From contig JADFYU010000010.1 in NCBI GenBank assembly GCA_015232865.1, forward strand, positions 1 to 64,000: 64,000 nt of DNA, written 5' to 3'. The position numbers and the translations under genes are program-made. Positions 9,456 through 18,532 of this stretch are shown here, in pieces. Under the pieces are notes generated by a model, which did no database searches, had not been told where the DNA came from, and saw only the letters and a list, made by a program, of their open reading frames with translations. The stretch's first letter is position 1; every line of letters begins with the position of its first letter. Origin of the DNA: Magnetococcales bacterium. Lineage in GTDB: Bacteria; Pseudomonadota; Magnetococcia; Magnetococcales; UBA8363.

Positions 9456-9902
9456 TCAGTAGGCACCGCCAGCCAGGCGACGCCCCGCCGCCGGTGGCGC
9501 GACAGGGGCCACGTTGTGCAGCCCGGACTCCTCTTTGACCTGACGAACCGCATCTCGCCATCCTTCAAGCAGGGTCTCCAAATTGCGAATGACCAGACGA
9601 ATCTGCTCCATGTCCTTTTTCATGTTGGCCTGGGTCAACCGCTCCAACATGAATCCGTACAGGTCGAACAACTGCATGGATAGCTCGCCACCTTTTTCAA
9701 AATCCAACGTGCTCTGCAACTCCGCGACAATCGCCAGACCCCGACGCAGATACATCTTATGCTCGCCGAGCCGATTCTCCTCCATCTCCTTGATGGACCG
9801 CTCCAGAAATCGGATGGCCCCTTCGTAGAGAAGGATCAACAGATCTTCACGCGAGGCGGTATTCGCCTGGGAAGTCCGGTATTTTCGAAGACCGTAGGAC
9901 AT
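9456..9902 (-). CDS. fliS: Flagellin export chaperone FliS, copy 2
   Basis: FliS binds the C-terminal helix of flagellin in the cytoplasm and prevents premature polymerisation. The 148-residue product has the family pattern: an N-terminal 'YRTSQANTASREDLLILLYEGAIRFLERS' helix, 'YLRRGLAIVAELQSTLDFEKGGELSMQLFDLYGFMLERL', and a C-terminal helix with 'LLEGWRDAV'. The tail after residue 130 is Pro/Ala/Gly-rich and unlike other FliS. It lies 23 bases after a second, shorter fliS. This copy is closer to canonical FliS at its N-terminus. Confidence 0.93.
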   Translation of the reverse strand: MSYGLRKYRTSQANTASREDLLILLYEGAIRFLERSIKEMEENRLGEHKMYLRRGLAIVAELQSTLDFEKGGELSMQLFDLYGFMLERLTQANMKKDMEQIRLVIRNLETLLEGWRDAVRQVKEESGLHNVAPVAPPAAGRRLAGGAY

Positions 9903-9925
9903 AGCTTCTCTTTAGGGTTCTAGGA

Positions 9926-10300
9926 TCAGGAATCAAAAGACGTGGGTTGTGCCCCGCGCCATCCATCCAACAGAACAACCAGTTGATCGGTCACTTGTTG
10001 AATATATTTGGTCTCATGGGTCAAATCAGCTTGGGTCAACGCGTCCAGCATAAAGGTGTAGAGATCGTTCAGTTGATTGGGAACCGGGCCACCCTGCTCA
10101 AAGTCCAATGTCTCCTGAAAGTGCTCAATGATACGCCTAGCCCGCAACAGACGGTCATTGAAATTTTCCACCTGCCCCGCTTCACAGGCCTCGGCAGCCT
10201 CTCCCAGGAACGAGATACACCCCTCATAGAGTTGGATCAAAATATCCAGACCAGAGGGTACAGGCTCTGAGCTCTGCGCTTCGTAGGATTGCACATTCAT
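9926..10300 (-). CDS. Flagellin export chaperone FliS, copy 1
   Basis: This is a second FliS-family protein of 124 residues. It has the same core ('LIQLYEGCISFLGEAAEACE', 'DFEQGGPVPNQLNDLYTFMLDAL', 'LLDGWRGA') but lacks the Tyr-rich N-terminal segment of classical FliS. The start at ATG 10300 is preferred because GAGAAGG lies eight bases upstream; an ATG ten codons earlier has no ribosome binding site. Two FliS proteins in an operon with two flagellins in the region suggests one chaperone per flagellin, or one that serves FliD or regulation. That division of labour is inference. Confidence 0.85.
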   Translation of the reverse strand: MNVQSYEAQSSEPVPSGLDILIQLYEGCISFLGEAAEACEAGQVENFNDRLLRARRIIEHFQETLDFEQGGPVPNQLNDLYTFMLDALTQADLTHETKYIQQVTDQLVVLLDGWRGAQPTSFDS

Positions 10301-10387
10301 TTTAGTAACCTTCTCTTTGTTGTCGGTCATGTTATATCAACTAAATCAGAAAAAACAGCGCAAGATCGCTCCCCCGCAAAAAAACAC

Positions 10388-12196
10388 CTATTTATTCAAC
10401 CCGGACAGGGCGCTGGTGAGCGCGCTACCCGAGGCATTCATGCTGTTGACCAACTGCTCCAGACTGGAAAATTTAGCCACCAACCGCTCCCGCACCTGCT
10501 CAAGCCGGGTATTCTCCCGCTCGATACTATCCTCAAGTCGGTCGATTCGCGCCTGAAGGCCGTCACTACGACCGGTCAGAGAGCCGCTGGTGCTGTTGGT
10601 GATCTCGTCGATCAAATCCTCAAATCGGTAGGCCAGCCCCGCATTATTGCCGGTTCCGACTTCGGTTTGGGTGTTGGTAAACAGACTGGTGAAATTGGTA
10701 AAACTCGTCGAAATGGCATCATCCAGCGTCGAAGAGTCAAAGCTGATCATTCCGGTTTTCTGATCCGTTCTCAAGCCCACCTCAGCCAACATGGAATAAG
10801 GAGACAGGGCCGCGCCCAAACCATCACTGTCATGGGTCGAGGAGTTAAGTAGAGAGCGCATTTGGGATACAACGGTTCGAGTCAAAGAGGCTCCGGTAAA
10901 AACCGTCTCTTTGTTTTCATTAATGTAACCGACAACACTATTATAGGCCTCGACAAAACTATTCAAGGTCTCCTTCATGGTCGTCGAATCATCGGCGACG
11001 GAAATGGAGACGGCCGAACTGGTCACCTCCTTGAGCGTCATACTGACACCCGGCAACACCTCATCCACCACATTGCTGGAGCTGTAGATGTTGGACAGAC
11101 CGTCTACGGTCAATTTGGCGTCTTGACCTTCGCTGCTGGTAAAAAATCCAGAGGTTGACGTGTTAACGCTTTCGCCATTGGAAAAGCTGAAGTTGACCGT
11201 CACAGCGGAGATGGTCTGACCGGCGGTCGAACCGTCAATAACCAGATAATTATTGGTACCATCATCGACCACGCTGGCAGACATATCTGGAACGGTCTGA
11301 CTGATCGCCGTTGCCACATCCTCCAGCGTCGCAACCCCGGCCACCAGAGCGGCCCCATTTTTCAACAGCTGGGTATTGGTGCCATCCAGATCATAAGTCA
11401 CCCCATTGTAGGTAAATTTAAAATCAGCGGAGGCAATCGAACTGAGGGTTGCCGTGGCATCGGTCAAACCGGACCCGGTGGAGATTCCCGAGGAGTTTCC
11501 GCCGGTATTCCAGGTGGCCGTCTGATTGTTGCTGTCATCTTCAAAGGTCAGATCAACGGTCAAGTTTTCGATACGCGGGTTGCTGGTACTCCCGTCACTA
11601 CTGCGAATGTAGGCACCCTGATCTTTGGCGGTGAGCACCAAACGATAGCTGGTTCCATCATTCAAAACACTGGCACTGATTCCAGTCTCATCATCTCCGT
11701 TGGCATCGGTAAAGGTAAAATTACCAATTTTTTCCGAAATATCGGCCAGGGTATCGCCAACGACAATTCCAAAATCCGCATTGGTGTAACTTTGACCGTT
11801 GTATTTGAAAGAAAAGGTGGTGATGGCAGAAACCGTATCGGTATCGCTGGTGACGCCACCACCGGACATCAGGGTATTGCTGCTGGCCAAACGGGAGACA
11901 GAGACTTGATGCGTTCCTGAAACCGCTTCACTGGAAGCCGAAACCGACAGAACACTCTCATCCGAACTGCTTGACGTATGAGGAGACCAGGAAGAAGCAT
12001 CTTGCAGCGTCGAGGCAACGCTGGACAAATTCAGCAACTTGGTCTTCAACTCACCGAAAGCTGTTTTTTGGTTCGAAAAGAAGTTTACATCATTTTCGTA
12101 AGATTTTAAGCGCTGCTGCTTGGTAGACATCAACTGATCGACGATATCTGACGGCAGACCACTTGCTAAACCATTGATTGCAAAACTTCCAGACAT
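10388..12196 (-). CDS. fliD: Flagellar filament cap protein FliD
   Basis: FliD (HAP2) forms the cap at the filament tip that guides flagellin polymerisation. The 602-residue product starts with the FliD N-terminal signature (INGLASGLPSDIVDQLMS) and a coiled segment, has a large Ser/Thr/Asp-rich exposed middle region, and ends with the FliD C-terminal coiled coil ('GLQARIDRLEDSIERENTRLEQVRERL' region). It is exported through the flagellar type III route, so it has no signal peptide. It is followed by two fliS genes and a fliT-like gene, the usual fliD-fliS-fliT order. The low complexity of the middle region is normal for surface-exposed cap domains. Confidence 0.94.
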   Translation of the reverse strand: MSGSFAINGLASGLPSDIVDQLMSTKQQRLKSYENDVNFFSNQKTAFGELKTKLLNLSSVASTLQDASSWSPHTSSSSDESVLSVSASSEAVSGTHQVSVSRLASSNTLMSGGGVTSDTDTVSAITTFSFKYNGQSYTNADFGIVVGDTLADISEKIGNFTFTDANGDDETGISASVLNDGTSYRLVLTAKDQGAYIRSSDGSTSNPRIENLTVDLTFEDDSNNQTATWNTGGNSSGISTGSGLTDATATLSSIASADFKFTYNGVTYDLDGTNTQLLKNGAALVAGVATLEDVATAISQTVPDMSASVVDDGTNNYLVIDGSTAGQTISAVTVNFSFSNGESVNTSTSGFFTSSEGQDAKLTVDGLSNIYSSSNVVDEVLPGVSMTLKEVTSSAVSISVADDSTTMKETLNSFVEAYNSVVGYINENKETVFTGASLTRTVVSQMRSLLNSSTHDSDGLGAALSPYSMLAEVGLRTDQKTGMISFDSSTLDDAISTSFTNFTSLFTNTQTEVGTGNNAGLAYRFEDLIDEITNSTSGSLTGRSDGLQARIDRLEDSIERENTRLEQVRERLVAKFSSLEQLVNSMNASGSALTSALSGLNK

Positions 12197-12247
12197 TTTC
12201 CCGCTCCTATTAACAACCCACCACCTACCATCAGTGGCCGACCGACT

Positions 12248-12517
12248 TTAAAGGAGAGCGCCCTTCAAGGTGTGAACCCGATCGGCCAGATCCTCCATCT
12301 TTTCCCTTGGGAGCAGACGAAGCAACGTTTCAGGCCGACTGTCCACCATCCCTTGCGAGCCATCCTCCAATACTTGATTTACAGAGAAACCCACCATCGC
12401 CAATCTAGCCAGCAAACGGTTCGCCTCCCCAACCAAGCTTTCCAGAAAATCCGGGTCACCAAACATCTGCCCGGAATCCTTTCCAGCGACATCGACTTCC
12501 GCAACGACTGCGGCCAT
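12248..12517 (-). CDS. FlaG-like small flagellar protein
   Basis: This is an 89-residue product between a flagellin gene and fliD, the standard position of flaG. Its C-terminal half ('GFSVNQVLEDGSQGMVDSRPETLLRLLPREKMEDLADRVHTLKGALL' region) follows the FlaG pattern of a short hairpin ('FSVDEETG...V.D..TGEVIRQIP') and then a helix ending in an L-G-L-L type tail. Sequence identity is low, so the assignment rests on pattern and context. FlaG influences filament length in Pseudomonas and Campylobacter. A good ribosome binding site (AGGAGG-like) precedes the ATG. Confidence 0.6.
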   Translation of the reverse strand: MAAVVAEVDVAGKDSGQMFGDPDFLESLVGEANRLLARLAMVGFSVNQVLEDGSQGMVDSRPETLLRLLPREKMEDLADRVHTLKGALL

Positions 12518-12592
12518 GGCAACCTCCTACAGAGTCAGTCTCCATCCCGTTGCCCCTACCTACACTCATCGGCTCCAGGATAGCTTGACTTT

Positions 12593-12623
12593 CGTAAAAA
12601 CTGGTCATTCATTAAAAAAACCA
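12593..12623 (-). terminator. Terminator after flagellin fliC2
   Basis: On the minus strand CTGGT and ACCAG can pair around an AT-rich loop and are followed by TTTTT. It lies just beyond the fliC2 stop codon and before the flaG-like gene. The stem is short (5 bp), so it may only attenuate transcription into flaG-fliD, which would fit the very high flagellin demand. Confidence 0.45.
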
Positions 12624-12634
12624 GAATTCAATCC

Positions 12635-13462
12635 TTAACCGAGCAACTGCAAGGCCAACTGTGGTTGCTGATTCGCTTGAGCCAACACCGCTGTTCCAGC
12701 CTGTTGCAAAATCGCATTGCGGGTCAAGGAGGCGGTTTCGGAGGCAATATCCGCATCCATGATTCTGGAACGGGCAGCCGACATGTTCTCAACCACATTG
12801 GAGAGATTGGCGATGACCGCTTCAAAACGGTTTTGAACCGCACCCATGGTGGCCCGCAGGTCTGAAACGCTGCTCAAGGCGTTATCAACCAGGGCAATGG
12901 CGGCCGAAGCACCGGTTTGTCCACCGTTGGAACCCATGCTCAAGGCTGCAACACCCAGAGCCGTCGTACCCATGCTGCCGATTCCGAAGGAGATGGTCTG
13001 CCCCTCATTGGCACCGACCTGAATTTTCATGGTGCCAAAGGTACCGTCCAACATGGCCATGGTATTGAATTCAGTCTGGGTCGAAATCCGCTCGATCTCC
13101 GAGAGAAGCTGTGTCACTTCCTGCTGAATGTCGGCCCGGTCACTGCTGACCAATGTACCGTTGGCAGCCTGGACAGCCAATTCACGAATCCGCTGTAGAG
13201 CGTTGGTGGTCTCCGACAACGCACCCTCGGCAACCTGTGCCATGGAAATTCCGTCATTGGAGTTGCGAATTGCCATGTTCAGACCCTTGATCTGAGAAGT
13301 CATCCGAGTCGAGATGGAGAGTCCAGCCGCATCATCCTTGGCTGAATTGATTCTCAGGCCGGAAGAGAGGCGAGCAAAGGTTTTCCCCAACTCATTGGAC
13401 GAATTCAGCAAATTGCGCTGAGCGTTCAAGGAAGCGATATTGGTGTTAATGTATAATGGCAT
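12635..13462 (-). CDS. fliC: Flagellin (compact, 275 residues)
   Basis: This is the filament subunit exported by the flagellar type III system. From ATG 13462 it starts [20 protein letters not shown] and has a complete D0/D1 N-terminal domain ('[27 protein letters not shown]') and C-terminal domain ('[20 protein letters not shown]', ending '[13 protein letters not shown]'). The central domain is minimal, so this is a short filament-core flagellin. The in-frame ATG nine codons upstream is rejected because AAGGGGA lies correctly before 13462. It follows a small ORF whose first codons and leader look alike (13537-13749). Confidence 0.96.
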   Translation of the reverse strand: MPLYINTNIASLNAQRNLLNSSNELGKTFARLSSGLRINSAKDDAAGLSISTRMTSQIKGLNMAIRNSNDGISMAQVAEGALSETTNALQRIRELAVQAANGTLVSSDRADIQQEVTQLLSEIERISTQTEFNTMAMLDGTFGTMKIQVGANEGQTISFGIGSMGTTALGVAALSMGSNGGQTGASAAIALVDNALSSVSDLRATMGAVQNRFEAVIANLSNVVENMSAARSRIMDADIASETASLTRNAILQQAGTAVLAQANQQPQLALQLLG

Positions 13463-13536
13463 GACTAAATTCCCCTTCTTTGGGATCAACGGTACCCAGC
13501 ATCAACCAATTCAATTGGCTCTACTGGCTAATTGGT

Positions 13537-13749
13537 TTAACGGGCTGATCGTTCAGCTCCACATGGTTGAACCTGGTCTTGACTTAACAGAGACGACATT
13601 TCACGCATAAAACCATTCAAGCCGACCAAATCAGATTGAGCCGATATTTTTTTATTGGATGAAAGACCACCCAACCCCTTGTACTCACAAGAGCCTGGAG
13701 AAGCATCTTCATGTTTCAACCGACTCTCTCTACCAATAAATAATGGCAT
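13537..13749 (-). CDS. Small protein between fliW and fliC2, unknown
   Basis: This is a predicted 70-residue protein with no family I recognise. It has a strong ribosome binding site (AAGGGGAG, about seven bases before the ATG) and lies in line with fliW and fliC2 on the same strand, so it is probably translated. It begins MPLFIG, echoing the MPLYIN start of both flagellins, and has a predicted amphipathic C-terminal helix ('LVGLNGFMREMSSLLSQ'). It lacks the flagellin D0 helix, so it is not simply a truncated flagellin. It might be a remnant, a regulator of flagellin translation, or an export-related peptide. Coding status is likely but not certain. Confidence 0.55.
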   Translation of the reverse strand: MPLFIGRESRLKHEDASPGSCEYKGLGGLSSNKKISAQSDLVGLNGFMREMSSLLSQDQVQPCGAERSAR

Positions 13750-13786
13750 CAGTTACTCCCCTTTCCTCTCAATCTGTTTCATCTAC

Positions 13787-14278
13787 TTAAACAGCAACCT
13801 GCTGTTGTACTCCATTCGGCATCCTGCCGGTTGTCATCAATACAGCGTTTTTCATTTCACTCGGAATCAGAGCCTGCCGTGGCGAGTACTCTTTAACCAA
13901 AATCTGTCGTCCTTGTCGATTTTTTACATTTACGACAACCGGACCGGCCAAGTTGGTTCTCATCTCCTCTGGGGAACCGTCAGGGATGGTAACCAGTGTG
14001 AAGATCTCCACATCTTCACCTCGTTCCAAATCGATATTTGCTGCATCTTCATCAGCGACTTCAAAGACCAAATCATTAAAAAAATCAAACGGGTTAATGA
14101 CAATGAAAGCAATCTCAGGTTCATCGATGGACTGAAGCCAAAAGAAACAGGAGTCGTTCGAGTAGGGAAACATGACATACCGATCACTCAATGGAAAACC
14201 CATCAAACCACCATTGAGACGGATGATCTCCTCGTCATTCACCTGCAACGTGCCAAAACGCGTACCTTGAACCTCCAT
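13787..14278 (-). CDS. fliW: Flagellar assembly factor FliW, copy 2
   Basis: FliW binds the CsrA translational repressor and flagellin in a partner switch that couples flagellin synthesis to export. The 163-residue product contains the FliW hallmarks: 'GTRFGTLQVNDEEIIRLNGGLMGFP', 'FFWLQSIDEPEIAFIVINPFDFF', and 'FTLVTIPDGSPEEMRTNLAGPVVVN'. The start at ATG 14278 has GGAG seven bases upstream; an ATG six bases earlier is also possible. It is the first gene after a sigma-54-like promoter and precedes fliC2. A second fliW lies beside the other flagellin gene. Confidence 0.94.
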   Translation of the reverse strand: MEVQGTRFGTLQVNDEEIIRLNGGLMGFPLSDRYVMFPYSNDSCFFWLQSIDEPEIAFIVINPFDFFNDLVFEVADEDAANIDLERGEDVEIFTLVTIPDGSPEEMRTNLAGPVVVNVKNRQGRQILVKEYSPRQALIPSEMKNAVLMTTGRMPNGVQQQVAV

Positions 14279-14446
14279 CACCATTCTCCATTACTTGTTA
14301 GAAACGAAACCTTCGTATCTACCCCTGTTCAAGTACGCCATATCAACGTTTTGCTTGGGGCGCCAATTAATCAGGCCACTACTAAAATCCAAAAACAATC
14401 ATTTCATCTTGACGACGATTTTCAATACCTGACTTGCTAAAATAAA

Positions 14447-14463
14447 TGCACTGTCCGTGCCAA
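14447..14463 (-). promoter_or_regulatory. Sigma-54 (RpoN) promoter of flagellar unit 2
   Basis: On the minus strand this reads TTGGCACGGACAGTGCA, with GG and GC separated by ten bases. It matches the -24/-12 consensus TTGGCACG-N4-TTGCA at nearly every position. It lies about 165 bases before fliW copy 2 and downstream of the fliC1 terminator. Sigma-54 control of filament genes is common where FlrC/FlbD-type activators are used; no activator gene is in this window. Confidence 0.72.
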
Positions 14464-14574
14464 AAATAAAAAATCTCGATATACCTGAAACAAAACCGAC
14501 TCTGGTGGACACTCCCAACTAAAATTCGGTAATTTCTGCCCACCACCGGCAACTTCTATCCCTTCAATCCGTCA

Positions 14575-14613
14575 GAAATCCCGCTCCATTTATATAAAAA
14601 GGAGCGGATTTCC
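14575..14613 (-). terminator. Terminator after flagellin fliC1
   Basis: An inverted repeat (AAATCCCGCTCC / GGAGCGGATTT, one bulge) with an AT-rich loop lies about 15-50 bases after the fliC1 stop codon on the minus strand. The T-run after the stem is weak (ATTT), so efficiency is uncertain. It separates the two flagellar units. Confidence 0.55.
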
Positions 14614-14627
14614 AACGATACTCACCC

Positions 14628-16712
14628 TTAACCCAACAGTTGCAGAGCCAGTTGAGGCTGTTGATTGGCCTGAGCCAAAATTGCTGTTCCAGCCTGCTGC
14701 ATGATGGCAAGCTTGGTCAGATTGGCCGTCTCTTCGGCAATATCTGCATCCAGAATACGTGAACGGGCAGCAGAGACATTCTCGATCACATTGGACAGAT
14801 TCTTGATGTTGGCTTCAAAACGGTTTTCAATGGCACCCAGTTCGGCACGAGTGCTGGAGACCCGATCCAAGCCCTCCATCAAGACCGAAATCATTCGAGC
14901 GGCCGCATCCTGTCCATTCAATGCCGGATTGGTGGCATCGGTGCTGGGCGGATTGAACGGGAGGGTCGGATCGGTTGGGATCGTCGCTCCGGTGATATCA
15001 ATCAAAGGAACCGGCGGGAACGAGTTGGAACCGGTGGTATCGATCATCCAGGATGGCACCGTAATGTGCTCACCGGAGGACGGCTCAGAAGCGGCGGCAG
15101 CAGCGGCATCACGAGCGACCAGAACCAAAGACATCTCCTTGGCAGCCGTTGCAGCCTTGGCCACCGTTCCACTGGGGTTGGCAGCGGCCAGACCGGCAGC
15201 AGCAATAATCTTGGCATCTTCCAATGAGAGCCTGCCACTTTGATCGGCCGCCCTCGCCTCGGCAGCGATGGTCTCGATATCTTTGTTCTGGCTGATGGCC
15301 GCGTCAAAGGCTTTGATCACATCGATGATGTTGCCAACCGGAACATCGTCCACCCGAGGAGCAACCGTTCCGTCACCGGCGATGGCGTTATCCACGACTT
15401 CCGTGGTAGCGGAAGCGGTGGCGATCAAACCGGTAGTATCCCCAGCCAACTCTTGATAGTCGGATGGAACATTCTCCGTCGAAGCATAACTTTTATTGGC
15501 CGCATAGGTGGCGGCGGCAATGATGCGGGCTTGATCCGAATCCACCGTGGAATCGGTGGCCATGATGGTTTCGACACCCATAGCCGCAGCGATGGCATTA
15601 TCCAGGGATCCGCCACCGGCAATTTCGGTGGAACCGTCGGCTGTGCGACCATACAGAGCCAGTGCGGCGGTGGCCAGCATATCAGCCTCAGTCGAACTGA
15701 TATCGGTATCGGTAACCGCTTGAATGGCAGCAGAGATGGTCGCTGCCGAATCACCGTTGGCAATTCCATCGTCAATGGCCGTTTTGGTGTCATCTTTGAC
15801 AGTGGTGATGGTGCCAGCCGGAAAACCGGTCATGATCTCATCCATGATACCGTCCGAAAGCTCATCCACGGTCGGCTCAACCGGATTGCTCTCAAACCCG
15901 GTCAAGACGGACATCAAGGAAGAAGGCGAGGAGACCGAACTCTCCAGGACGGCGGCCAATCCGGAAGGATCGTCGTTCTCGATGACGGTAAACATGTTCG
16001 ACGCGACATTCTTGGACAAGGATGTGCCGAGTTGTGTATCCGACTCCTTGGAGTTGGCAACAACATTGACCAGTGAACCGGCCTTGGCACTAAAGAGTCT
16101 GGACCCTTCCAACTGCGATGACGGAGCAGAAATCTGCATACCGTCAATTTTCGGGTTGAAAATACTCTCTTTTTTGCTGGGGTTGGAAAGCTGAGGCTGA
16201 GACAAAAGGGTATTGGCTCGGGCATCGGCCAGGGTCACGACAACCGTTTGACTCTCACGGGCACCGACCTGAAAAACCAACGGATCGGTCTGTCCGTTGA
16301 GAACGGGCCAGTTGTTGAATTCCGTCTGCTGAGCAACCCGCTCGATCTCGGCCAGGAGCTGAACAACCTCCTGTTGCAAATTTTCCCGATCGGAGTCGCT
16401 GTTGGTACCGTTGGCTGCCTGAACAGCCAGCTCGTTCATCCGTTGCAGCATGTTGGAGTTCTCGGCCAAAGCCCCCTCGGCAACCTGGGAGACGGAGATT
16501 CCATCATTGGCATTGCGAACCGCCTGGGTCAATCCGCGAACCTGGGCTGTCATCCGGTTGCTGATGGCCAGTCCGGCCGCATCATCACCCGCTGTATTGA
16601 TCCGCAACCCGGACGATAACCGGGCAAAGACCTTGTTCAATTCGCCCGTGGAACCAAGAAGATTTCTCTGGGCATTCAAGGAAGCAACGTTGGTATTAAT
16701 ATAGAGTGGCAT
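14628..16712 (-). CDS. fliC: Oversized flagellin with repeat-containing insert
   Basis: This is a filament subunit of 694 residues, more than twice the neighbouring flagellin. The D0/D1 parts are canonical: [20 protein letters not shown] at the start, '[24 protein letters not shown]' near 95-115, and a C-terminal '[20 protein letters not shown]' ending in 'QLALQLLG'. Residues about 175-600 are a surface-exposed insert rich in Ala, Thr, Ser and Asp. Within it three related helical units recur near 320-355, 368-406 and 469-512, each ending in an Ala-rich block ([30 protein letters not shown]). It is preceded by fliW with 42 bases between. It probably forms a thick or decorated filament. Confidence 0.93.
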   Translation of the reverse strand: MPLYINTNVASLNAQRNLLGSTGELNKVFARLSSGLRINTAGDDAAGLAISNRMTAQVRGLTQAVRNANDGISVSQVAEGALAENSNMLQRMNELAVQAANGTNSDSDRENLQQEVVQLLAEIERVAQQTEFNNWPVLNGQTDPLVFQVGARESQTVVVTLADARANTLLSQPQLSNPSKKESIFNPKIDGMQISAPSSQLEGSRLFSAKAGSLVNVVANSKESDTQLGTSLSKNVASNMFTVIENDDPSGLAAVLESSVSSPSSLMSVLTGFESNPVEPTVDELSDGIMDEIMTGFPAGTITTVKDDTKTAIDDGIANGDSAATISAAIQAVTDTDISSTEADMLATAALALYGRTADGSTEIAGGGSLDNAIAAAMGVETIMATDSTVDSDQARIIAAATYAANKSYASTENVPSDYQELAGDTTGLIATASATTEVVDNAIAGDGTVAPRVDDVPVGNIIDVIKAFDAAISQNKDIETIAAEARAADQSGRLSLEDAKIIAAAGLAAANPSGTVAKAATAAKEMSLVLVARDAAAAAASEPSSGEHITVPSWMIDTTGSNSFPPVPLIDITGATIPTDPTLPFNPPSTDATNPALNGQDAAARMISVLMEGLDRVSSTRAELGAIENRFEANIKNLSNVIENVSAARSRILDADIAEETANLTKLAIMQQAGTAILAQANQQPQLALQLLG

Positions 16713-16754
16713 AACTCGATCCTCTTAAATGTTGTCTTTTCCGTTTCAGGGAAA

Positions 16755-17291
16755 TTAACTTGCAGCGGCCAATACTACCGGGCGATTATTATTCTGTTGG
16801 TGACGCCGCCGCGTCCCCTTACTCTGCCCTACTTTATCAATGGTCTCCCGAAGATAGTCGGCGCGCATTCCGTTGGGAATCAGCGGCTGCCGGGGAGAAT
16901 ATTCTTTGAACAGTATCTGTTTACCCTGACGATTGACTGTATTGACAATCACCGGCCCGGCCAGATTGGTGCGCATCTCTTCCGGGCGGCCCTCCGGAAT
17001 GGTCACCAGGGTAAAAATTTCCACATCCTCTCCCCGCTCCAAGCCCAGCAACTCGGCGTCAAAATCTTGGATGGTAAATTCAACCTCCGAGAAGAAATCG
17101 AAAGGATTGATGACAATGAAGGCGATCTCCGCTTCATCGACAGACTGGAGCCAGAAGAATGAAGAGTTCTGCCCATAAGGAAATAAAAGAAATTTCTTAC
17201 TCAAGGGGAATCCGAGCAATCCATCATTGATCTCAATGACTTCGTTCTCATTATACTCCAGGACTCCAAACCGAGTTCCGTAAATTTCCAT
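16755..17291 (-). CDS. fliW: Flagellar assembly factor FliW, copy 1
   Basis: This is a second FliW, about 178 residues from ATG 17291, chosen because GGAG lies nine bases upstream; a TTG five codons earlier is the alternative. The family blocks are all present: 'GTRFGVLEYNENEVIEINDGLLGFP', 'FFWLQSVDEAEIAFIVINPFDFF', and 'FTLVTIPEGRPEEMRTNLAGPVIVN'. It differs from copy 2 by a longer basic/Gln-rich C-terminus ('GTRRRHQQNNNR'). It lies between flgL and fliC1, the same flgK-flgL-fliW-flagellin order as in Bacillus, except that no csrA is present. Confidence 0.94.
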   Translation of the reverse strand: MEIYGTRFGVLEYNENEVIEINDGLLGFPLSKKFLLFPYGQNSSFFWLQSVDEAEIAFIVINPFDFFSEVEFTIQDFDAELLGLERGEDVEIFTLVTIPEGRPEEMRTNLAGPVIVNTVNRQGKQILFKEYSPRQPLIPNGMRADYLRETIDKVGQSKGTRRRHQQNNNRPVVLAAAS

Positions 17292-17316
17292 GACACTGTT
17301 CTCCAATCCAAATATG

Positions 17317-18510
17317 CTAACGAATAAAATCGATTAACGATGTGTTCAGAACTTGACGCTCTGTGATCGTCATAACCTGCATAGCCTGAGAGGTCTGTTC
17401 CAATTTACTCAAAACCTCAACCAGGTCGGCTTCCACATTGGTCGCCTTCATTTCAACGAGAGAGGACTCATCCAACGCCAGGGTATTGTTGACCGCATCA
17501 ATCTGCGTCACCCGAACTCCAGCAACCGCCTGAAGATCCGAAACCTGCGCCCGCCCCTCTTGAATCCGATTCAATTGAACCGCAACCTCGGTCGGGTCCG
17601 CCCGAAGCAGCGCCCCCCGAAGTGCCGCCAATGCGCCAAGAATATTAATGTCCCGGCCAACCTCTCCTGTTCCTTCCAACACCTCTTTGGCCGTTGGATT
17701 GCCTGGCAGGGTCTGATTACCCAAAACCCGCACCGGCCGATCTTTCTCTCCACCCTGATAGGAGGCGACCACTTCGAAGTAGTAGACATCTCCGACGGCC
17801 GGCTCTGCACCCAGGGTCATGGTCAATCCGTTACCCATATCCAATACCGGCGGCGTATCGCTGGAAGCCGATACCGGCAAAGCGGCGACTCCGTTGATAT
17901 CGACCTCGTACTGATCGTCAGAGGCCAGATAGGTCACCTTGATGCTGAGCGGAACATCGCTGAGGGCATTATCCTCGGCTACCGTTGCAAAGATGGCTGT
18001 ATCGGCATCGGCCAGACTGCCCTCTCCATTGGTTTGAACCCGTACTTTCGTCGCACCCAGATTATCGTTCTGATAGGGTGTGTTGGTCCGTCCACCGCCA
18101 AAGATGGGAAATTCGTCCAGTTCGGTATTGATATTGGTAAGAATCTCCTGGTACATGGCCTCCGCCTCTTCTGCGGCCGCCTTCATCACCTCGGGTTGTC
18201 CACCGACCGAGCTGCTGGACATCTTCATCACCAAATCCTGGGCTTCCAACATCCGTTCATGAATCTGTCCCATCTGTACGTCAGCCAAATCCACCCGCTG
18301 AGAGGCAAATTCCGTCGTTTTCATCAGACTCTCGATGCCAGAAAGATCGGAGCTGAACAACATATGCCGATAGACACTGGATGGATCGTCCGATGGACGG
18401 TTGATCCGATTCCCGGTCAAAGATTTCTCCTGGACATTCATCAACTCCTGCTGCTTGTTCTGCAGGGCGGTCATGCCGGAGCTAAACATCAAGTTACTGG
18501 TAACACGCAT
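17317..18510 (-). CDS. flgL: Flagellar hook-filament junction protein FlgL (HAP3)
   Basis: FlgL joins the hook, through FlgK, to the flagellin filament. The 397-residue product starts MRVTSNLMFSSGMTALQNKQ and has the flagellin-like N-terminal helix with 'SLTGNRINRPSDDPSSVYRHM', the HAP3 version of the flagellin motif. The C-terminal helix ('SLVEMKATNVEADLVEVLSKLEQTSQAM') ends near the terminus, as in FlgL. It follows flgK by 22 bases. Confidence 0.94.
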   Translation of the reverse strand: MRVTSNLMFSSGMTALQNKQQELMNVQEKSLTGNRINRPSDDPSSVYRHMLFSSDLSGIESLMKTTEFASQRVDLADVQMGQIHERMLEAQDLVMKMSSSSVGGQPEVMKAAAEEAEAMYQEILTNINTELDEFPIFGGGRTNTPYQNDNLGATKVRVQTNGEGSLADADTAIFATVAEDNALSDVPLSIKVTYLASDDQYEVDINGVAALPVSASSDTPPVLDMGNGLTMTLGAEPAVGDVYYFEVVASYQGGEKDRPVRVLGNQTLPGNPTAKEVLEGTGEVGRDINILGALAALRGALLRADPTEVAVQLNRIQEGRAQVSDLQAVAGVRVTQIDAVNNTLALDESSLVEMKATNVEADLVEVLSKLEQTSQAMQVMTITERQVLNTSLIDFIR

Positions 18511-18532
18511 TTTAATTTCCCCTAGTAGGGTA

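Noticed and set aside
17353..18525. 390-codon plus-strand frame opposite flgL
   Set aside because: It lies wholly within the recognisable flgL gene on the other strand and shows no family features.
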